Positions 13,401 to 23,728 are shown, numbered from the stretch's first letter. The stretch: 64,000 nucleotides of DNA from Silene conica (GCA_029255685.2 CM055312.2:24212203-24276202), one strand, 5' to 3'. Notes: generated by a model from the letters alone, not told the origin. Numbers and translations: made by a program.

Positions 13401-16400
13401 TGGAGCAGCAGTAGAGATGCTCAAAGAAAGAGATGAAGAAAAGGTACATCAATTTTTGATGGGCCTCGACAATGTTTCCTATGAACATGTAAGATCGAAT
13501 TTATTAATGGAGGACGAAACCCCTTCATTAACCAGAGCATATGCCGTGGTACTGCGGGAAGAGCGACACAGGGCAGTGACAAAATTCAAAGGAGAAACTG
13601 GAGCAGAGGCTGCTATGGCTGCACGAGTAACAGGCAGTCGTGGAACTGAAGCAGCTAGAGATGGAGATACGACAAGTATCCCTAGGTGCACACATTGCAA
13701 CAAACCGTGGCACACAGAGGATGTTTGTTGGGATAAACATGGTTACCCAGGCAATGGGGGACGAGGCAAAGGTAGTCGCGGACGCAATGGAGGACGCGGC
13801 CGAGGAGGAAGGTCGCGTGGTGATTCAACCCACCAGGCGAATGCTGCAAATGAGACTGAGGCTGATTCTGGAAAGCAAGAGTTTACAGCGGCAGAAATTT
13901 TGCAACTCCGTAGCCTGTTGAATACTAAGGCAGAAGGTAGTCAGACACAAAACACAGGTACAAATTATACGACTGTTGTTAGATGGTTACTTGATAGTGG
14001 AGCATCCCACCACATGACAGGTAGACGGAATTTACTGGCAAATGTGCGCACTGGAAAACCTTCCACCATTGGTTTACCCGATGGATCTCAAATGGTAGCC
14101 CAAGAACATGGCAGTGTGACATTGTGCGATAATTTCGTGTTGAAAGATGTACTTTTTGTACCTGGTTTAACTTGCGATTTAATCTCCATTCAACAATTGA
14201 TTAAAGAAAATAATTGTGTTGTAACGTTCTATGACAATCATTGTGTAATACAGGACCAATCTACGAGGATGAAGATTGGACGAGGTGAGCACGATGCTGG
14301 GGTCTATTACTTAAAGGCTGGACGAGAGCACATTGTAGGACGAACGAGCACGAGTGGGGATTCGAAACTGTGGCACAGGAGGCTCGGACATCCATCAAGC
14401 AACATTTTACCTCTTTTCTCGCCTTTAGTCGGTATTGATTTGTCATGGAACTCTATCGATATTTGTGATTCTTGTTCTCGAGCAAAACAAACTCGCTCTC
14501 ATTTTAAGCTTAATAATAAAAGGAGTAGTGAATTATTTGCCCTCATACATTGTGACATTTGGGGACCATATCATACACCAAGTTTATCGGGAGCCCATTA
14601 CTTTCTCACTATTGTCGATGACCGGAGTAGAGGGGTTTGGGTTTACCTAATGAGAAATAAGGGGGAGGTGAACCAATTGATGATTAATTTCTGTCACATG
14701 ACCAAAACCCAATTTGGAAAGACCGTTAAGATCGTTCAAAGTGACAATGGAACGGAATTCCTTTCGGGAATAATGAAGGACTATTATAATGCACACGGTA
14801 TGCTTTTTCAAACGAGTCAAGTTGAAACTCCACAACAAAATGGTAGGGTGGAACGAAAACACAGACACATCTTAGAAAAAGCACGAGCCCTTCGTTTTCA
14901 AGGAAATTTACCACTGGAATTTTGGGGGGAGTGTGTCCTAACCGCTGCGTACCTAATAAACAGAACCCCTAGTCGTTTACTAAATGGTATGACCCCTTAT
15001 GAGATTTTATATGGTGAGCGTCCTTGTCTCGATAATATACGAGTTTTTGGGAGCATTTGCTATGTCCACAATAAAGAAAGGCCTAAAGACAAATTCAATG
15101 AGCGAGGAACGAGATGCATTTTCGTCGGGTATCCACATAATAAAAAGGGATGGAAAGTTTACGATCTTAAGCAAAAGAAATTGTTTGAATCGAGGGATGT
15201 CATATTTCATGAACACATTTTTCACTGGGTAGATGCGAAAATAAGTGACGAATGTAAGACTCAATCTTACAATGCACAAAATGAAATTCCTGTGAATACA
15301 CCACATAACGTTTGCGAAAATGAGGAAATTCACAATAAAAATAGCGACGAACATAACGTCGAAATAGAAGAACCAGAGGAGGAATCAAGAACAGAAACTT
15401 TGGAACAGGAAGACAATTCAACCTTGGAACAAAATCCGAGTGAGAATCCGAGTGAGCAGTTGGGTCGAGGAACTCGTACAAAGTTCGACCCATATTGGAA
15501 GAAGGATTACATCTGCCAGTCAGCCAAAGTAATAGACCTCGACACAAGTGACCATCCAGCCCAATCGACATTCACAAAGAAAGGTACTCGTTACCCTATG
15601 ATTAATTACGTTACTACCAATTGTTTTTCTAACAATCACAGGAGTTACTTGGCAAAAATAGACGTAATTGAAGAACCTCGTAACTATAAGGAGGCCTTAA
15701 GAAAAACAGAATGGCTGGAAGCAATGTCAAAGGAGCTGGAAGCGTTGGAAGCTAATAAAACTTGGACAGTTGTTGATCTTCCAAAGGGCAAAAGACCCAT
15801 TGGATGTCGATGGGTTTACAAGGTAAAGTACAAAGCAGATGGAACCATTGAGCGATACAAAGCAAGGTTAGTGGCACAAGGTTACACACAAATAGAAGGG
15901 GTGGACTTCCACGAAACTTTTGCTCCGGTGGCCAAAATGACAAGTGTTCGCTGCCTACTAGCCGTCGCTGTTTCAAAGGGGTGGTCTATTGCTCAATTAG
16001 ATGTCAACAATGCATTTCTTCATGGAGATTTGAATGAAGAAGTATATATGAAGATGCCACCGGGTTTCGAAGTAGACGAGCCAAACAAAGTTTGCAAATT
16101 AATCAAGTCTTTGTATGGGTTAAAACAAGCTTCCCGGAATTGGTTTGCAAAGTTAACGGAGTCCTTAGGAAGGTATGGTTTTGTACAATCTATGGCTGAT
16201 TACTCATTGTTTACTTACCACAAAGACAATGTTTTCCTTGGCATTTTAGTATACGTAGATGACATGATAGTTGTGAGTAACGATGAGGAAGCAAGTAACC
16301 GTCTCAAGCATTTCCTTGATCGAAGTTTTGGCATAAAAGACCTTGGTAGACTCAAGTATTTCTTGGGTATCGAAGTTGCGACCGGGTCAAGTGGTTTATT

Positions 16401-19400
16401 TCTCTGTCAAAGAAAGTATGCATTAGAAATTCTGAAAGAGGCGGGGTTAGAGGGAGCAAAACCAGTGGCCGTGCCAATGCAACCGAACCACAACCTTGCC
16501 TTGGCCGAAGGAGACCTTCTTCATGACCCACTGAAATATCGACGTCTTGTAGGAAAACTCATTTATTTGACGATCACAAGACCAGATTTGGTGTATGCAG
16601 TACACACCTTATCCCAATTCGTTCACGCTCCTCGCAGAGAACACCTTGATGCAGTGTTTCGGGTAATAAAGTACATCAAAGGCAGTCCGGGAAAGGGAAT
16701 CATCATAGAGCGAGGTAATGACTTGACATTGCGTGGTTACTCTGATTCGGACTACGCAAAGTGTCCCTTAACACGAAGATCTGTCACCGGGTATTTCGTT
16801 TCCCTAGGACAGTCCCCTATCTCGTGGAAAACTCGAAAACAAACAACGGTGGCAACCTCCACAGCCGAGGCAGAATACAGGGCGCTCGGAGCTGTGACAA
16901 GTGAGGTCATCTGGTTGAAGTCGCTTCTCATGTCGCTCGGAATTAATTATGATAAACCGATTGAGCTTTTTTGTGATAATCAGGCGGCGTTGAGCATTGC
17001 CAAGAACCCAGTCCTCCATGACCGAACGAAGCACATAGAAGTGGCGTGTCATTTCATTCGACATCATATCGTGAATAAAACGGTGAAGACGTCGTATATC
17101 CGAAGCAAAGAACAAATCGCTGATATTTTCACAAAGGCTTTGGCGGGCGAAGCTTTTCGTTTCCTTAAGACCAAGTTGGGCATTGGTCTACCAAGTGCTC
17201 CAACTTGAGAGGGAGTATTGAATAATATGATTACGATCTCATCGTGATATCGTAATAATATTATATCTCATTTATTTAAGTAAGAATATTATCACATTAT
17301 ATTATTTCCATAGTATTAGACGAGATATTGGAAAGTAAATATTGTTGTAGAGTTGTATATAACTATGGTATTGTATCATGCTGATCAATTAATTCAATTT
17401 ACTCAATTTTCTCCCCTTCGTTGTTTTCTCTCTGTTTTGTCATTCCTTCATTTTTAAAAACAAAAAAAAACGTGTATGTTACTAAAAATATTGATATGCG
17501 TAGGAATAGAAAAAAGTACCCGGTTTCATTAAAAAAGTTGTTAAGTTGATCCCATCTGGATAATGATAAGCAACCTTTGCTGAAGCCAAACAAGGTATAT
17601 GTAGTGTTCTGAGCAAAGGGTAAACAAGGCTCCTTTTGTCCAACTGTTTCATATGTTAATTCATCTTCTAGCGTTCCACCTACCCTCATTCTTAACGGAG
17701 AAAATGCTGCACAACACAATTTTAAATACAAATACACTTATAAAATAACTATTTTTGTTTAACGTTAAAATAGGACTTTGTGCAAATTCTTCATAATAAT
17801 TGAAAATGAAAATACAAAAGTCCTTATATGTATGTATGTATATATAAAAAAATGGAGAAAATATAATGAATTTATGATTCTATTTAGCCAGTTTCAATTA
17901 GTTTAGGAATAATTGATAAGAATACTCTAAACTATGGGTGTTCTACTCAAAATAGTCCAAACTTTATTTTAACTATCAATATAACCAAGTAATGTTCTCA
18001 TGTGTTTTTATTATAATATATGACATGCTACCTGCTAAATAAGTGAAGAAATTTCTAACCATTTTTTAACACGTCTTTCTCTTTTTACTTCTCTGTTAAT
18101 CTATTCATTTAATCACACAATTAAAACACGCTATAGTAAGTTAACAAAACAACAAATTAACAAATTCTATTCAAAGCAATCAAATGAAGGCATTGGTTGG
18201 TTATATTGATAATTAAAATAAAGTTTAAAATATTTTGAGCAGTTCACTCATAGTTCGGAGTATTTCTATCATTAATCCTTAGTTATATGTGTCTTACTAA
18301 TTAAATTTGTTGTTGTATCTTTTCAATATTAAACTACGTCCGATAAATAAGCTAGAACAATGAACAAGAGTTCTTGCAACATTGTCGAAACTTTGTGCAT
18401 ACCTTTAACTGCATTCTTCAGAATTGTATTATTAAGATCCTGTTTCATTATCGAACAATTAAACGAAATTATACATTAGTGCGTGAATTAAAATAAACGT
18501 TTACGAAATAATTTAGATTAATACTCTTTACAAATGAATAAATAAATGTGTAAAAACACTAATTATGATAGAGAAAATTATATATAAAACCCGTTTTATT
18601 ATAGAATATCATTTAATGAGGTACAAACTAACTTTATTTCTATACAAACAGAAAAAAGGTCGATTTGACAAACTCCTCTTAAAATATGAAAAGTAAAAAG
18701 ACAACTACTTTTTGTTGAAAAAATTAGCAAATAACCACATTTAGTTTATAAATATGTTGGATAAAATAACCAATCTAATTACTTAATTTTTCTTATATGT
18801 TTGACCTGATTAGCTTATAAAAGTAACATAATTAATATAATAATTAATAATCTATATTATTAGCGAGATATTGATATAATTAGAAATCCTAAGCGTGTTA
18901 GAATTAGAGTCATCATAGTGTATTTCCGGATTGTAGTAGAAGTTATTTACTTTCCTAGAGAGCCATTTGGATCAATTAAAGAATGAATAAGGTAACTAGT
19001 GTTGGAAAGTTAGCGCCAATGTCCCACGTGAAACGGAAACGACCAATCGACAAGTAAACTGTAAAAGTAATTAAATATAATCAATAATAAGATGAGAAAA
19101 TATTTAAGGTCAAATCAAGGGTAAAACCTTTCAAACCGGAAGTAAAATCCACTAGCCAAATAGACTAGAATCAATCCACTATAATAATCTACAAGTTTTA
19201 CGCCCGTGCAAAATATGCACGGATTTAATTTTATGAAATTCAAAAAATCAATATGAAGGTGAATGAATATATTTAATAAAAGTATCATTTTAGTATTACA
19301 GTTATACTAATCTAAAATGTAAAAATAATTTATACGCTTAAGTTAGACGTAATTAAAAACAACGTATTAGCTCGACATTATAAAAATTTGAAAAAATTAT

Positions 19401-22400
19401 TTAATACAAATCCAATATATGTGCAGGATGAATAAGACAAGACAATAACATTATATAAATAACTTGATGCTTATAACTACTATTATATAAGTTAGGTAAG
19501 AAATGGATATAATTAAAGCGATAACAGCAAACTCGATTTATTGTTTAGTAAATTTATTTACTAAACAGTCATTTATCTTGTTGAATGTTTTCTTTAATAA
19601 ATTTTTGAACTGTTGTTATTATAACTATATTATATATTTAATTTATTTTGCTGGTTAGTTCTATAAGTATATTTATATTACTATGAGGATTATTTTTATT
19701 TTTCAATAAAGCTGGCATGTGACTAATCAACACCAATTTACTATTAGATCATCATTCAATAGTAGGTGAATATTAGTATATATATTGTTATAAGAGTATT
19801 TAATTTTCTTACTATTTTGGGTAAAAGTGAGGAAAAAATATAAGATGCGGGTTTTTAATGTATATACTTGGTTTAAAATCAATAAATCCTAAAAAATGCG
19901 TATACTAAATTTTCACATAAATTATTTGTAAAATTGGAAAAAATAAATAATTTATAAAACATTTTATAAATATTACTTATATTTTAAAAGGTCTAATTTA
20001 ATTAAATCAAGTTAGAAAATTGGTGGACCCTTGTCTATTATGAGCTGGATTAACCAAAATTCTTTAAATGCTCGTGTTTTAATAATGAAAATATATTTTT
20101 CGTTTTTACAGTTGTGTAAGCACGGTTCGACGAGTTTCGTTGCAAAAGCGTTAAGTTTGACACAATTGTGCTTTAATCCGTGTAACAATTACTAGGTCTT
20201 AGTTGTTCTCCCCCACTGTTTGTGTTATTGGTTTAACACAAATAATATTCCATTAGTTCGATTTACATGCAGATTTCAAAGAAAATATTCCTTATTTCAG
20301 TATTGTTCGTTATTTTTCAGCTGAAAAGCCGTGAATTCTTAATCTCTTGAATAAAATTCATTTTATAAGTGGTGTAAGAGTTTTTGGCTCTTGACTACCT
20401 TAAATATAAGTTGTCCTAAACGCGTCATATCAAGTTGTTAGTTCAATTTCTAATTGCGATTGGAGTTGAAAGGTTAAACTTGAGCAAGGAACTTTGACGA
20501 TTAATCAGTTGTGATTACTCATCTTAGGAGTACGGGCCTAGTAACACGTTATTTCAGGCATGATGGTTCTTGACATGTGGTACTTTTCATCCGGGATGAA
20601 AAACAAAAATATGAAGAAGTCATGTCTGGAGTGTTCTCGTTTGAAAGAATGTACGAGGAGAATGTTATATTTATCTGAAATTGCCTCCTATTTTCTTTGA
20701 TTATCACAATGAGGAAACGTTTAAAGTTAATAATGAAGTTACTTTTCAAGAACAAGAACATTAATCGTATTTTCTTAACAAGTGCACTGATGAAGAATTA
20801 TTTGGTAACGTTTATAGGTATAATTTTTACACGAAACATTTTCCTACGGAGGTTATAGATGACACTGGTTATTCAAGAAGGTTAAGATTTTATTTAGATG
20901 ATTTCGTGCAAAGAGAGTACTCATTTGTTTAATCCAACACATTTTTACCCTAAATTTTTATAATTGTCCTTATTAAAAAAAATTTAATATATTTTTCTCC
21001 CTCTAAGCTTAACCAATCTCTTATACGCTCGACTATTATGAATCGTAATTCGCAAATATCAAACTTAATTTCGTCGTTTTATCGGAAATTTTTACTAAGA
21101 CTCATTTTTGTTTGATTTAGTTGATGTTTTTTTTTAAAAAAGAGGGTTTTTTACAAATAGGGTTTGGATTGGATTTGGTTGATGAATGGGTGGATGTAAA
21201 GATGCCAGGCCAGAGAAGGGTGGTCCGCGAAGAGTAGAGGGTGTTAGGCGCGTCTGATTCATGCAACTTAGCATCAATTGCTAGACTGACATGTGTATAC
21301 CATCAATTGTCTTGTCCACATCAACAATATTTATGGTAGAGGAGAACTAGATTGTCTTGTCCATATTAGTGCAATTAGTTTTGCTAATATGGACCCGAAA
21401 TTATAACATAATTCATCATCTTCTTCTACTTCTCAATTTTAACCCAAATACATTTTCTCTTCAGATCCCGATCCAAAACAATTGAAAGGTTCATAGAAGG
21501 TAGAGGATAGAAGAAGGGTGGCAGGTGGTTGCAGTGGAATAATATCAATTATTAAAGCATTAACCTTTATCAAGAGCACGAGGCTTTGATACCATAATAG
21601 AAATATAAAATTTATAAAACGTTTTTAATTAATTGTGAATTACAACAAAGTGCACATGTTATGTTTATATACTAATTACACAGGAGCAATGACTAACCTA
21701 ACACAACATAATAGCCTTTACGCATGGCTAAAGATCATGAAACAAAATGAACTAGTTTATAATAAAATATATGTGCCAACTACCAACTATTATGATCACA
21801 AGAAGATGTTAGAATACTTTAAATAATATTCCCAAAATATTGAATCCGCAAGAATTTAAGACTAGTAATGTAATAAAATTATACCCACACGATTTTTAAT
21901 GTATTTTGCAAACATATAACAGTTGGTCTCGTGAGATACCTCTTTCACTAATTTAGTAAAAGACATAAAACGAAACCAAAAACTTCAGTGAAATCCTCAC
22001 CCCATCATAGGAGGGGTCTCAATAACGTTATTGAGAGACCGTCTCTCTGAAATTTTTGTGTTATTATAAGATCACTTTTTAAAATATTAGTGTTACTCTC
22101 TAAAAAAAATATTTTATTGCAAACTTGTGAATAGTTTCTAATTTATATCAAACTGAGGTATTACGATGACGTAACTGGAGCAAAGTAAATATTTAGCCAA
22201 ATAAAAAAAAGAATAAAGAAAAATGGGCTTACAAGATGAAATATAGAAATTTGAACATCTTCAGGAATAAAAGTGAAATAATCGAGTGTAACACAAATAT
22301 AAGCATCATCTGTTTCTCCAATAACGTCTTTGGTATCAATAGTGATGCTTGCATGATTAGCATCTTTCTTGTGCGAAGATGAAGATCCAACGATCCCTAA

Positions 22401-22445
22401 TAAAATACACACAGCAATTAAAATCATAGAGATAAAGTTCGTCAT
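1471..22445 (-). CDS. Heparanase-like endo-beta-glucuronidase, GH79 (9 exons, 517 aa)
   Basis: Predicted secreted or cell-wall glycoside hydrolase acting on glucuronic-acid-containing glycans such as arabinogalactan proteins (family knowledge). Exons, 5' to 3': 22233-22445, 18403-18439, 17520-17706, 3046-3194, 2636-2872, 2358-2547, 2104-2229, 1874-1973, 1471-1785. All introns are GT-AG, every phase matches, and the total is 1554 nt. Residues 1-20 are a hydrophobic signal peptide. Family landmarks: RVGGTL, FGLNALYG, GNELSGAG (acid/base Glu about 198), APGGFF, THHVYNLGPG, WVGEAGGA (nucleophile Glu about 317), GGHYGLLNTT, LLWHRLMG and APYSYVFV. Length fits plant heparanase-like proteins. Exon 2 is only 37 nt (DLNNTILKNAVK). 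Intron 3 is 14.3 kb and filled with transposons. Odd: after CVTLD in exon 1 the usual WWP...KC..C.WG segment is replaced by an unrelated, shorter stretch, so function could be altered. Splicing is inferred, not shown. Confidence 0.88.
3865..3980. repeat. Two-copy ~60-bp tandem repeat, possible LTR remnant
   Basis: A block containing ATAGTTAACTTTGGTTAG and TTACTCTTAACTATAGTTA occurs twice, with the second copy exactly 60 bases after the first (3881 and 3941). It is followed by TATATATACACAAC at about 4005, which resembles a promoter, and then by the LINE relic. The layout resembles the U3 of a Copia LTR, but no PBS or partner LTR was found, so only the tandem repeat itself is firm. Confidence 0.5.
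5933..8673 (+). mobile_element. Solo LTR of a LARD/Gypsy-like family (2741 bp)
   Basis: It begins TGTGACAATTCG and ends GGGGGTGTTACA, flanked on both sides by CAAGG (5928-5932 and 8674-8678), a perfect 5-bp target duplication inside the TRIM LTR. The first ~147 bp match the last part of the internal domain of the LARDs at 25054-40923, and TGTAATACC at 6080 corresponds to their LTR start. So this LTR starts at a more upstream primer site than theirs. It contains a TATA-like CCTATTTATAG at about 6393 with a CA repeat and pyrimidine-rich leader behind it, two copies of a strong hairpin (7077-7105, 7264-7292), and no credible gene. Confidence 0.8.
7077..7292 (+). repeat. Duplicated LTR hairpin motif
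   Basis: Two 29-bp copies (7077-7105 and 7264-7292) each have outer arms CCACC/GGTGG and inner arms GGCTC/GAGCC around a 6-base loop. The same motif is found once in each LTR of the inner LARD (26653-26681 and 33134-33162). The surrounding ~90 bp is also loosely repeated, suggesting a local duplication. Confidence 0.7.
11493..12078. mobile_element. hAT-type MITE (586 bp)
   Basis: Terminal inverted repeats GTAGGAATGTCATTGGGGCG (left) and, read inward from the right end, GTAGGGATGTCATTGGGGCG, with one mismatch. This resembles plant hAT termini. Flanks GTGTTTC and GTGTTTG are a near-perfect 7-bp duplication; 8 bp is usual for hAT. The interior is made of GC-rich CCCCGCCCC-containing subterminal repeats and has no coding potential, so it would depend on a transposase in trans. 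Confidence 0.75.
12545..17450 (+). mobile_element. Intact Ty1/Copia LTR retrotransposon (4906 bp)
   Basis: 5' LTR 12545-12776 and 3' LTR 17219-17450, both 232 bp and identical by eye, starting TGAATAATATG and ending CCTTCA. Primer-binding site TGGCATCAGAGC follows directly at 12777, and the purine tract TTGAGAGGGAGTA directly precedes the 3' LTR. Flanks are TTTAT and TTTTT, a 4/5 duplication in a T-rich target. The single gag-pol frame is uninterrupted. Identical LTRs and an open frame mean a recent insertion that may still be competent. It lies in the sense opposite to the host gene, in intron 3. Confidence 0.95.
12868..17208 (+). CDS. Copia gag-pol polyprotein (1446 aa)
   Basis: Complete polyprotein driving reverse transcription and integration of the surrounding Copia element. 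Domain order from the residues: Retrotran_gag-type N-terminus (FNGENYTLWADAVRNGL, about 40-60); zinc knuckle CTHCNKPWHTEDVC (CX2CX4HX4C, about 275-290); glycine/arginine-rich linker; aspartic protease WLLDSGASHHMTG (about 373-385); GAG-pre-integrase LWHRRLGHP; integrase with CDSC and catalytic IHCDIWGP, VQSDNGTEF and the Glu of TPQQNGRVERKH; reverse transcriptase KTWTVVDLPKGK, AQLDVNNAFLHGDL and YVDDMIV; RNase H with SDSDYAKC and STAEAEYRAL. The start is the first ATG after the primer-binding site. Lineage within Copia was not resolved. Confidence 0.95.
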   Translation: MTGGDASQKPNNKIEQIQPSSPLYLHPGDSPHLSLSQTIFNGENYTLWADAVRNGLDAKNKLGFVEGAVKKPVTRTGAEESLEAVAWRQCNAMVKAWIRNSIDPKLHPSIAFSGTVMEIWKELQDRYSVGNAPRVYQLKNDLGECRQRKNQSVTDYYTQLKAIWDELANYTKVPTCTCGAAVEMLKERDEEKVHQFLMGLDNVSYEHVRSNLLMEDETPSLTRAYAVVLREERHRAVTKFKGETGAEAAMAARVTGSRGTEAARDGDTTSIPRCTHCNKPWHTEDVCWDKHGYPGNGGRGKGSRGRNGGRGRGGRSRGDSTHQANAANETEADSGKQEFTAAEILQLRSLLNTKAEGSQTQNTGTNYTTVVRWLLDSGASHHMTGRRNLLANVRTGKPSTIGLPDGSQMVAQEHGSVTLCDNFVLKDVLFVPGLTCDLISIQQLIKENNCVVTFYDNHCVIQDQSTRMKIGRGEHDAGVYYLKAGREHIVGRTSTSGDSKLWHRRLGHPSSNILPLFSPLVGIDLSWNSIDICDSCSRAKQTRSHFKLNNKRSSELFALIHCDIWGPYHTPSLSGAHYFLTIVDDRSRGVWVYLMRNKGEVNQLMINFCHMTKTQFGKTVKIVQSDNGTEFLSGIMKDYYNAHGMLFQTSQVETPQQNGRVERKHRHILEKARALRFQGNLPLEFWGECVLTAAYLINRTPSRLLNGMTPYEILYGERPCLDNIRVFGSICYVHNKERPKDKFNERGTRCIFVGYPHNKKGWKVYDLKQKKLFESRDVIFHEHIFHWVDAKISDECKTQSYNAQNEIPVNTPHNVCENEEIHNKNSDEHNVEIEEPEEESRTETLEQEDNSTLEQNPSENPSEQLGRGTRTKFDPYWKKDYICQSAKVIDLDTSDHPAQSTFTKKGTRYPMINYVTTNCFSNNHRSYLAKIDVIEEPRNYKEALRKTEWLEAMSKELEALEANKTWTVVDLPKGKRPIGCRWVYKVKYKADGTIERYKARLVAQGYTQIEGVDFHETFAPVAKMTSVRCLLAVAVSKGWSIAQLDVNNAFLHGDLNEEVYMKMPPGFEVDEPNKVCKLIKSLYGLKQASRNWFAKLTESLGRYGFVQSMADYSLFTYHKDNVFLGILVYVDDMIVVSNDEEASNRLKHFLDRSFGIKDLGRLKYFLGIEVATGSSGLFLCQRKYALEILKEAGLEGAKPVAVPMQPNHNLALAEGDLLHDPLKYRRLVGKLIYLTITRPDLVYAVHTLSQFVHAPRREHLDAVFRVIKYIKGSPGKGIIIERGNDLTLRGYSDSDYAKCPLTRRSVTGYFVSLGQSPISWKTRKQTTVATSTAEAEYRALGAVTSEVIWLKSLLMSLGINYDKPIELFCDNQAALSIAKNPVLHDRTKHIEVACHFIRHHIVNKTVKTSYIRSKEQIADIFTKALAGEAFRFLKTKLGIGLPSAPT
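17707..18402 (-). other. Intron 2 of the heparanase-like gene
   Basis: AT-rich intron of 696 nt between micro-exon 2 and exon 3. The donor at the 18402 side (AAAG|GTATGC) and the acceptor (TTGTGCAG) at the 17707 side are clear. No transposon or gene recognised. Confidence 0.7.
19192..20066 (-). mobile_element. Degenerate Helitron-like copy
   Basis: The hairpin CCCGTGCAAAATATGCACGG (19203-19222) and the AT-rich sequence after it align by eye with the elements at 230 and 55303. The terminal CTAG is mutated to CTTG on the minus strand. The 5' side, with GTGGACCC and ACCAAAATTC near 20020-20060, resembles the same family but lacks a clear terminus, so the right limit is approximate. Confidence 0.4.
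20600..20932 (+). pseudogene. Coding-like remnant of unknown origin
   Basis: The plus strand reads as a protein-like stretch with at least one stop and one frameshift. It includes KLPPIFFDYHNEETF, NNEVTFQEQEH, a stop, then NKCTDEELFGNVYRYNFY and a tail YLDDFVQREYSFV that ends at a TAA. Composition and codon use look more coding-like than the intron around it. I do not recognise the family. It may be a captured exon or retroelement fragment; the call is weak. Confidence 0.3.
21580..21594 (-). other. Primer-binding-site-like motif, possible LTR relic
   Basis: On the minus strand TGGTATCAAAGCCTC resembles the initiator tRNA-Met primer site of Copia elements and is preceded by an AT-rich LTR-like sequence ending near 21595. 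No partner LTR, purine tract or coding domain was found, so this may be an isolated relic or chance. Confidence 0.3.
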
Positions 22446-23728
22446 TTTACATACAAAATTAGAAATTTAATTGTTCTTTTGTTTCTTTAGGACATATATT
22501 AATAGTAAAAGAAAATACTACCCTTGGTTTACGGTAGCTAAACTATTTTAAACCAAGAACTTCAACTGAATATTCAAAACTCATCAAATGAACGTCAAAC
22601 TATTACAAACTACCTTTATATAGTACAAACGTATTTGTTTATTACATGTGTCACTATTTTACCAAAGCACTTTTTTATGAACATTTTCATTCTTTAACTA
22701 GTTTTACTAGTGGTAAAAATCAAGGGTTATCTTTTAATCATTTCTCGATATATTTTTCGCTCATAAATCTAATTGGATTTTTTGTAGTCGGCAATCAGTG
22801 ACTACAAACATTATTGCACATGCAATCGTATATGAATGAGCTAGTGGGAGAAGGGCTGTGACTTGTGAGAGGTCACATACAAGACTATTTAGGGCAGACC
22901 TAAGTACATCCATGATGTGGCAAGTACTACCTCATAATCCAAAAAAATTAAGAGAAAATTAAAGTTTCCTACACCATTAAATTTCATAATTAGTCACTAA
23001 TTATCTTTATTCTTCGACAATACTTGTCCAACTTTGCTTAATTACTACTTATTTTGCTCAAAGTATTTATTTACTCATTTTGAAGGTCACAATTTTCATA
23101 ACACATTGATTATTATTTATTAATTGCTTAATCACTTTACACTTTCCAAATTCTCTAAGATAGAAACTAATCGAAATTTCCGTGTAGAGAATATGTTGTT
23201 CCAGTCGTTACCTAGCCTACGTTTCTATGTTTTGATAGTTTTTTCTTAATTTTTTTGTGTTTGTGTTTAAAATTTGATTCATTGTTATTTTATTTTAGCA
23301 ATTATAATTATAAGTTAAATGATAGCAATAAGTTGTTACAAAAAAAATAGGAAAGAGGACTTATTAATAAGCAATGCCGTAAGTTTGGACCGATAAATAA
23401 TTTGTTTTGAGAATTGTTTTTTTAGAGAATCTCATATAAGATTACACTATCTGTCTTAAGCTTAAAATGTGTAAAATATTATACCATTTGAAATTTTGAA
23501 TAGATCAGATAAATCAAAATGTTTATTATTACAAAAATTCAACTTTTGTTATCTATTTATACAAGTGATAGATTTTTTGACCTGTTTTACTTTTTAAGAC
23601 GAATACAAATATATCCATCTTAAAAAAAATAATTATTTTTGTACTACACCGAAATTTAAAGTCTAAGTCCGACTCTGAGACTATCCGTTACAAATAATAT
23701 GTAGACAATGTGTTGTGTCTTGTTGTTT
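22446..23728. other. Upstream region of the heparanase-like gene
   Basis: About 1.3 kb of AT-rich sequence before the predicted start codon. A TATATG motif lies about 45-55 bases upstream of the ATG on the minus strand and could be a TATA box, though it is close to the ATG. No gene or transposon recognised. Confidence 0.35.

Larger units (their letters stand above)
3195..17519 (-). other. Giant third intron of the heparanase-like gene
   Basis: The donor follows the ACCGG codon pair at 17520 and the acceptor precedes exon 4 at 3194; the phase-2 join (GG|G) restores the family sequence NETG-VEVMFGLNALYG. The 14,325 nt hold an L1 LINE relic with a TRIM and a solo LTR nested in it, a hAT-type MITE, and an intact Copia element. 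Segment 3240-3860 shows no recognisable gene, only a short inverted repeat around 3560-3587. Segments 10416-11492 and 12079-12544 are AT-rich, with nothing I recognise apart from weak TGTGACGG/CGTCACAA inverted motifs near 12173-12200. Confidence 0.8.
18440..22232 (-). other. Intron 1 of the heparanase-like gene
   Basis: A 3.8-kb intron with donor GTAAGC at 22232 and acceptor GAAACAG at 18440. It holds a Helitron-like fragment, a coding-like remnant near 20600-20932, and a minus-strand primer-binding-site-like motif near 21580. Segments 18440-19190 and 20933-21500 otherwise show only AT-rich sequence. A short GAGACCGTCTCTC motif lies near 22034. Confidence 0.7.
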
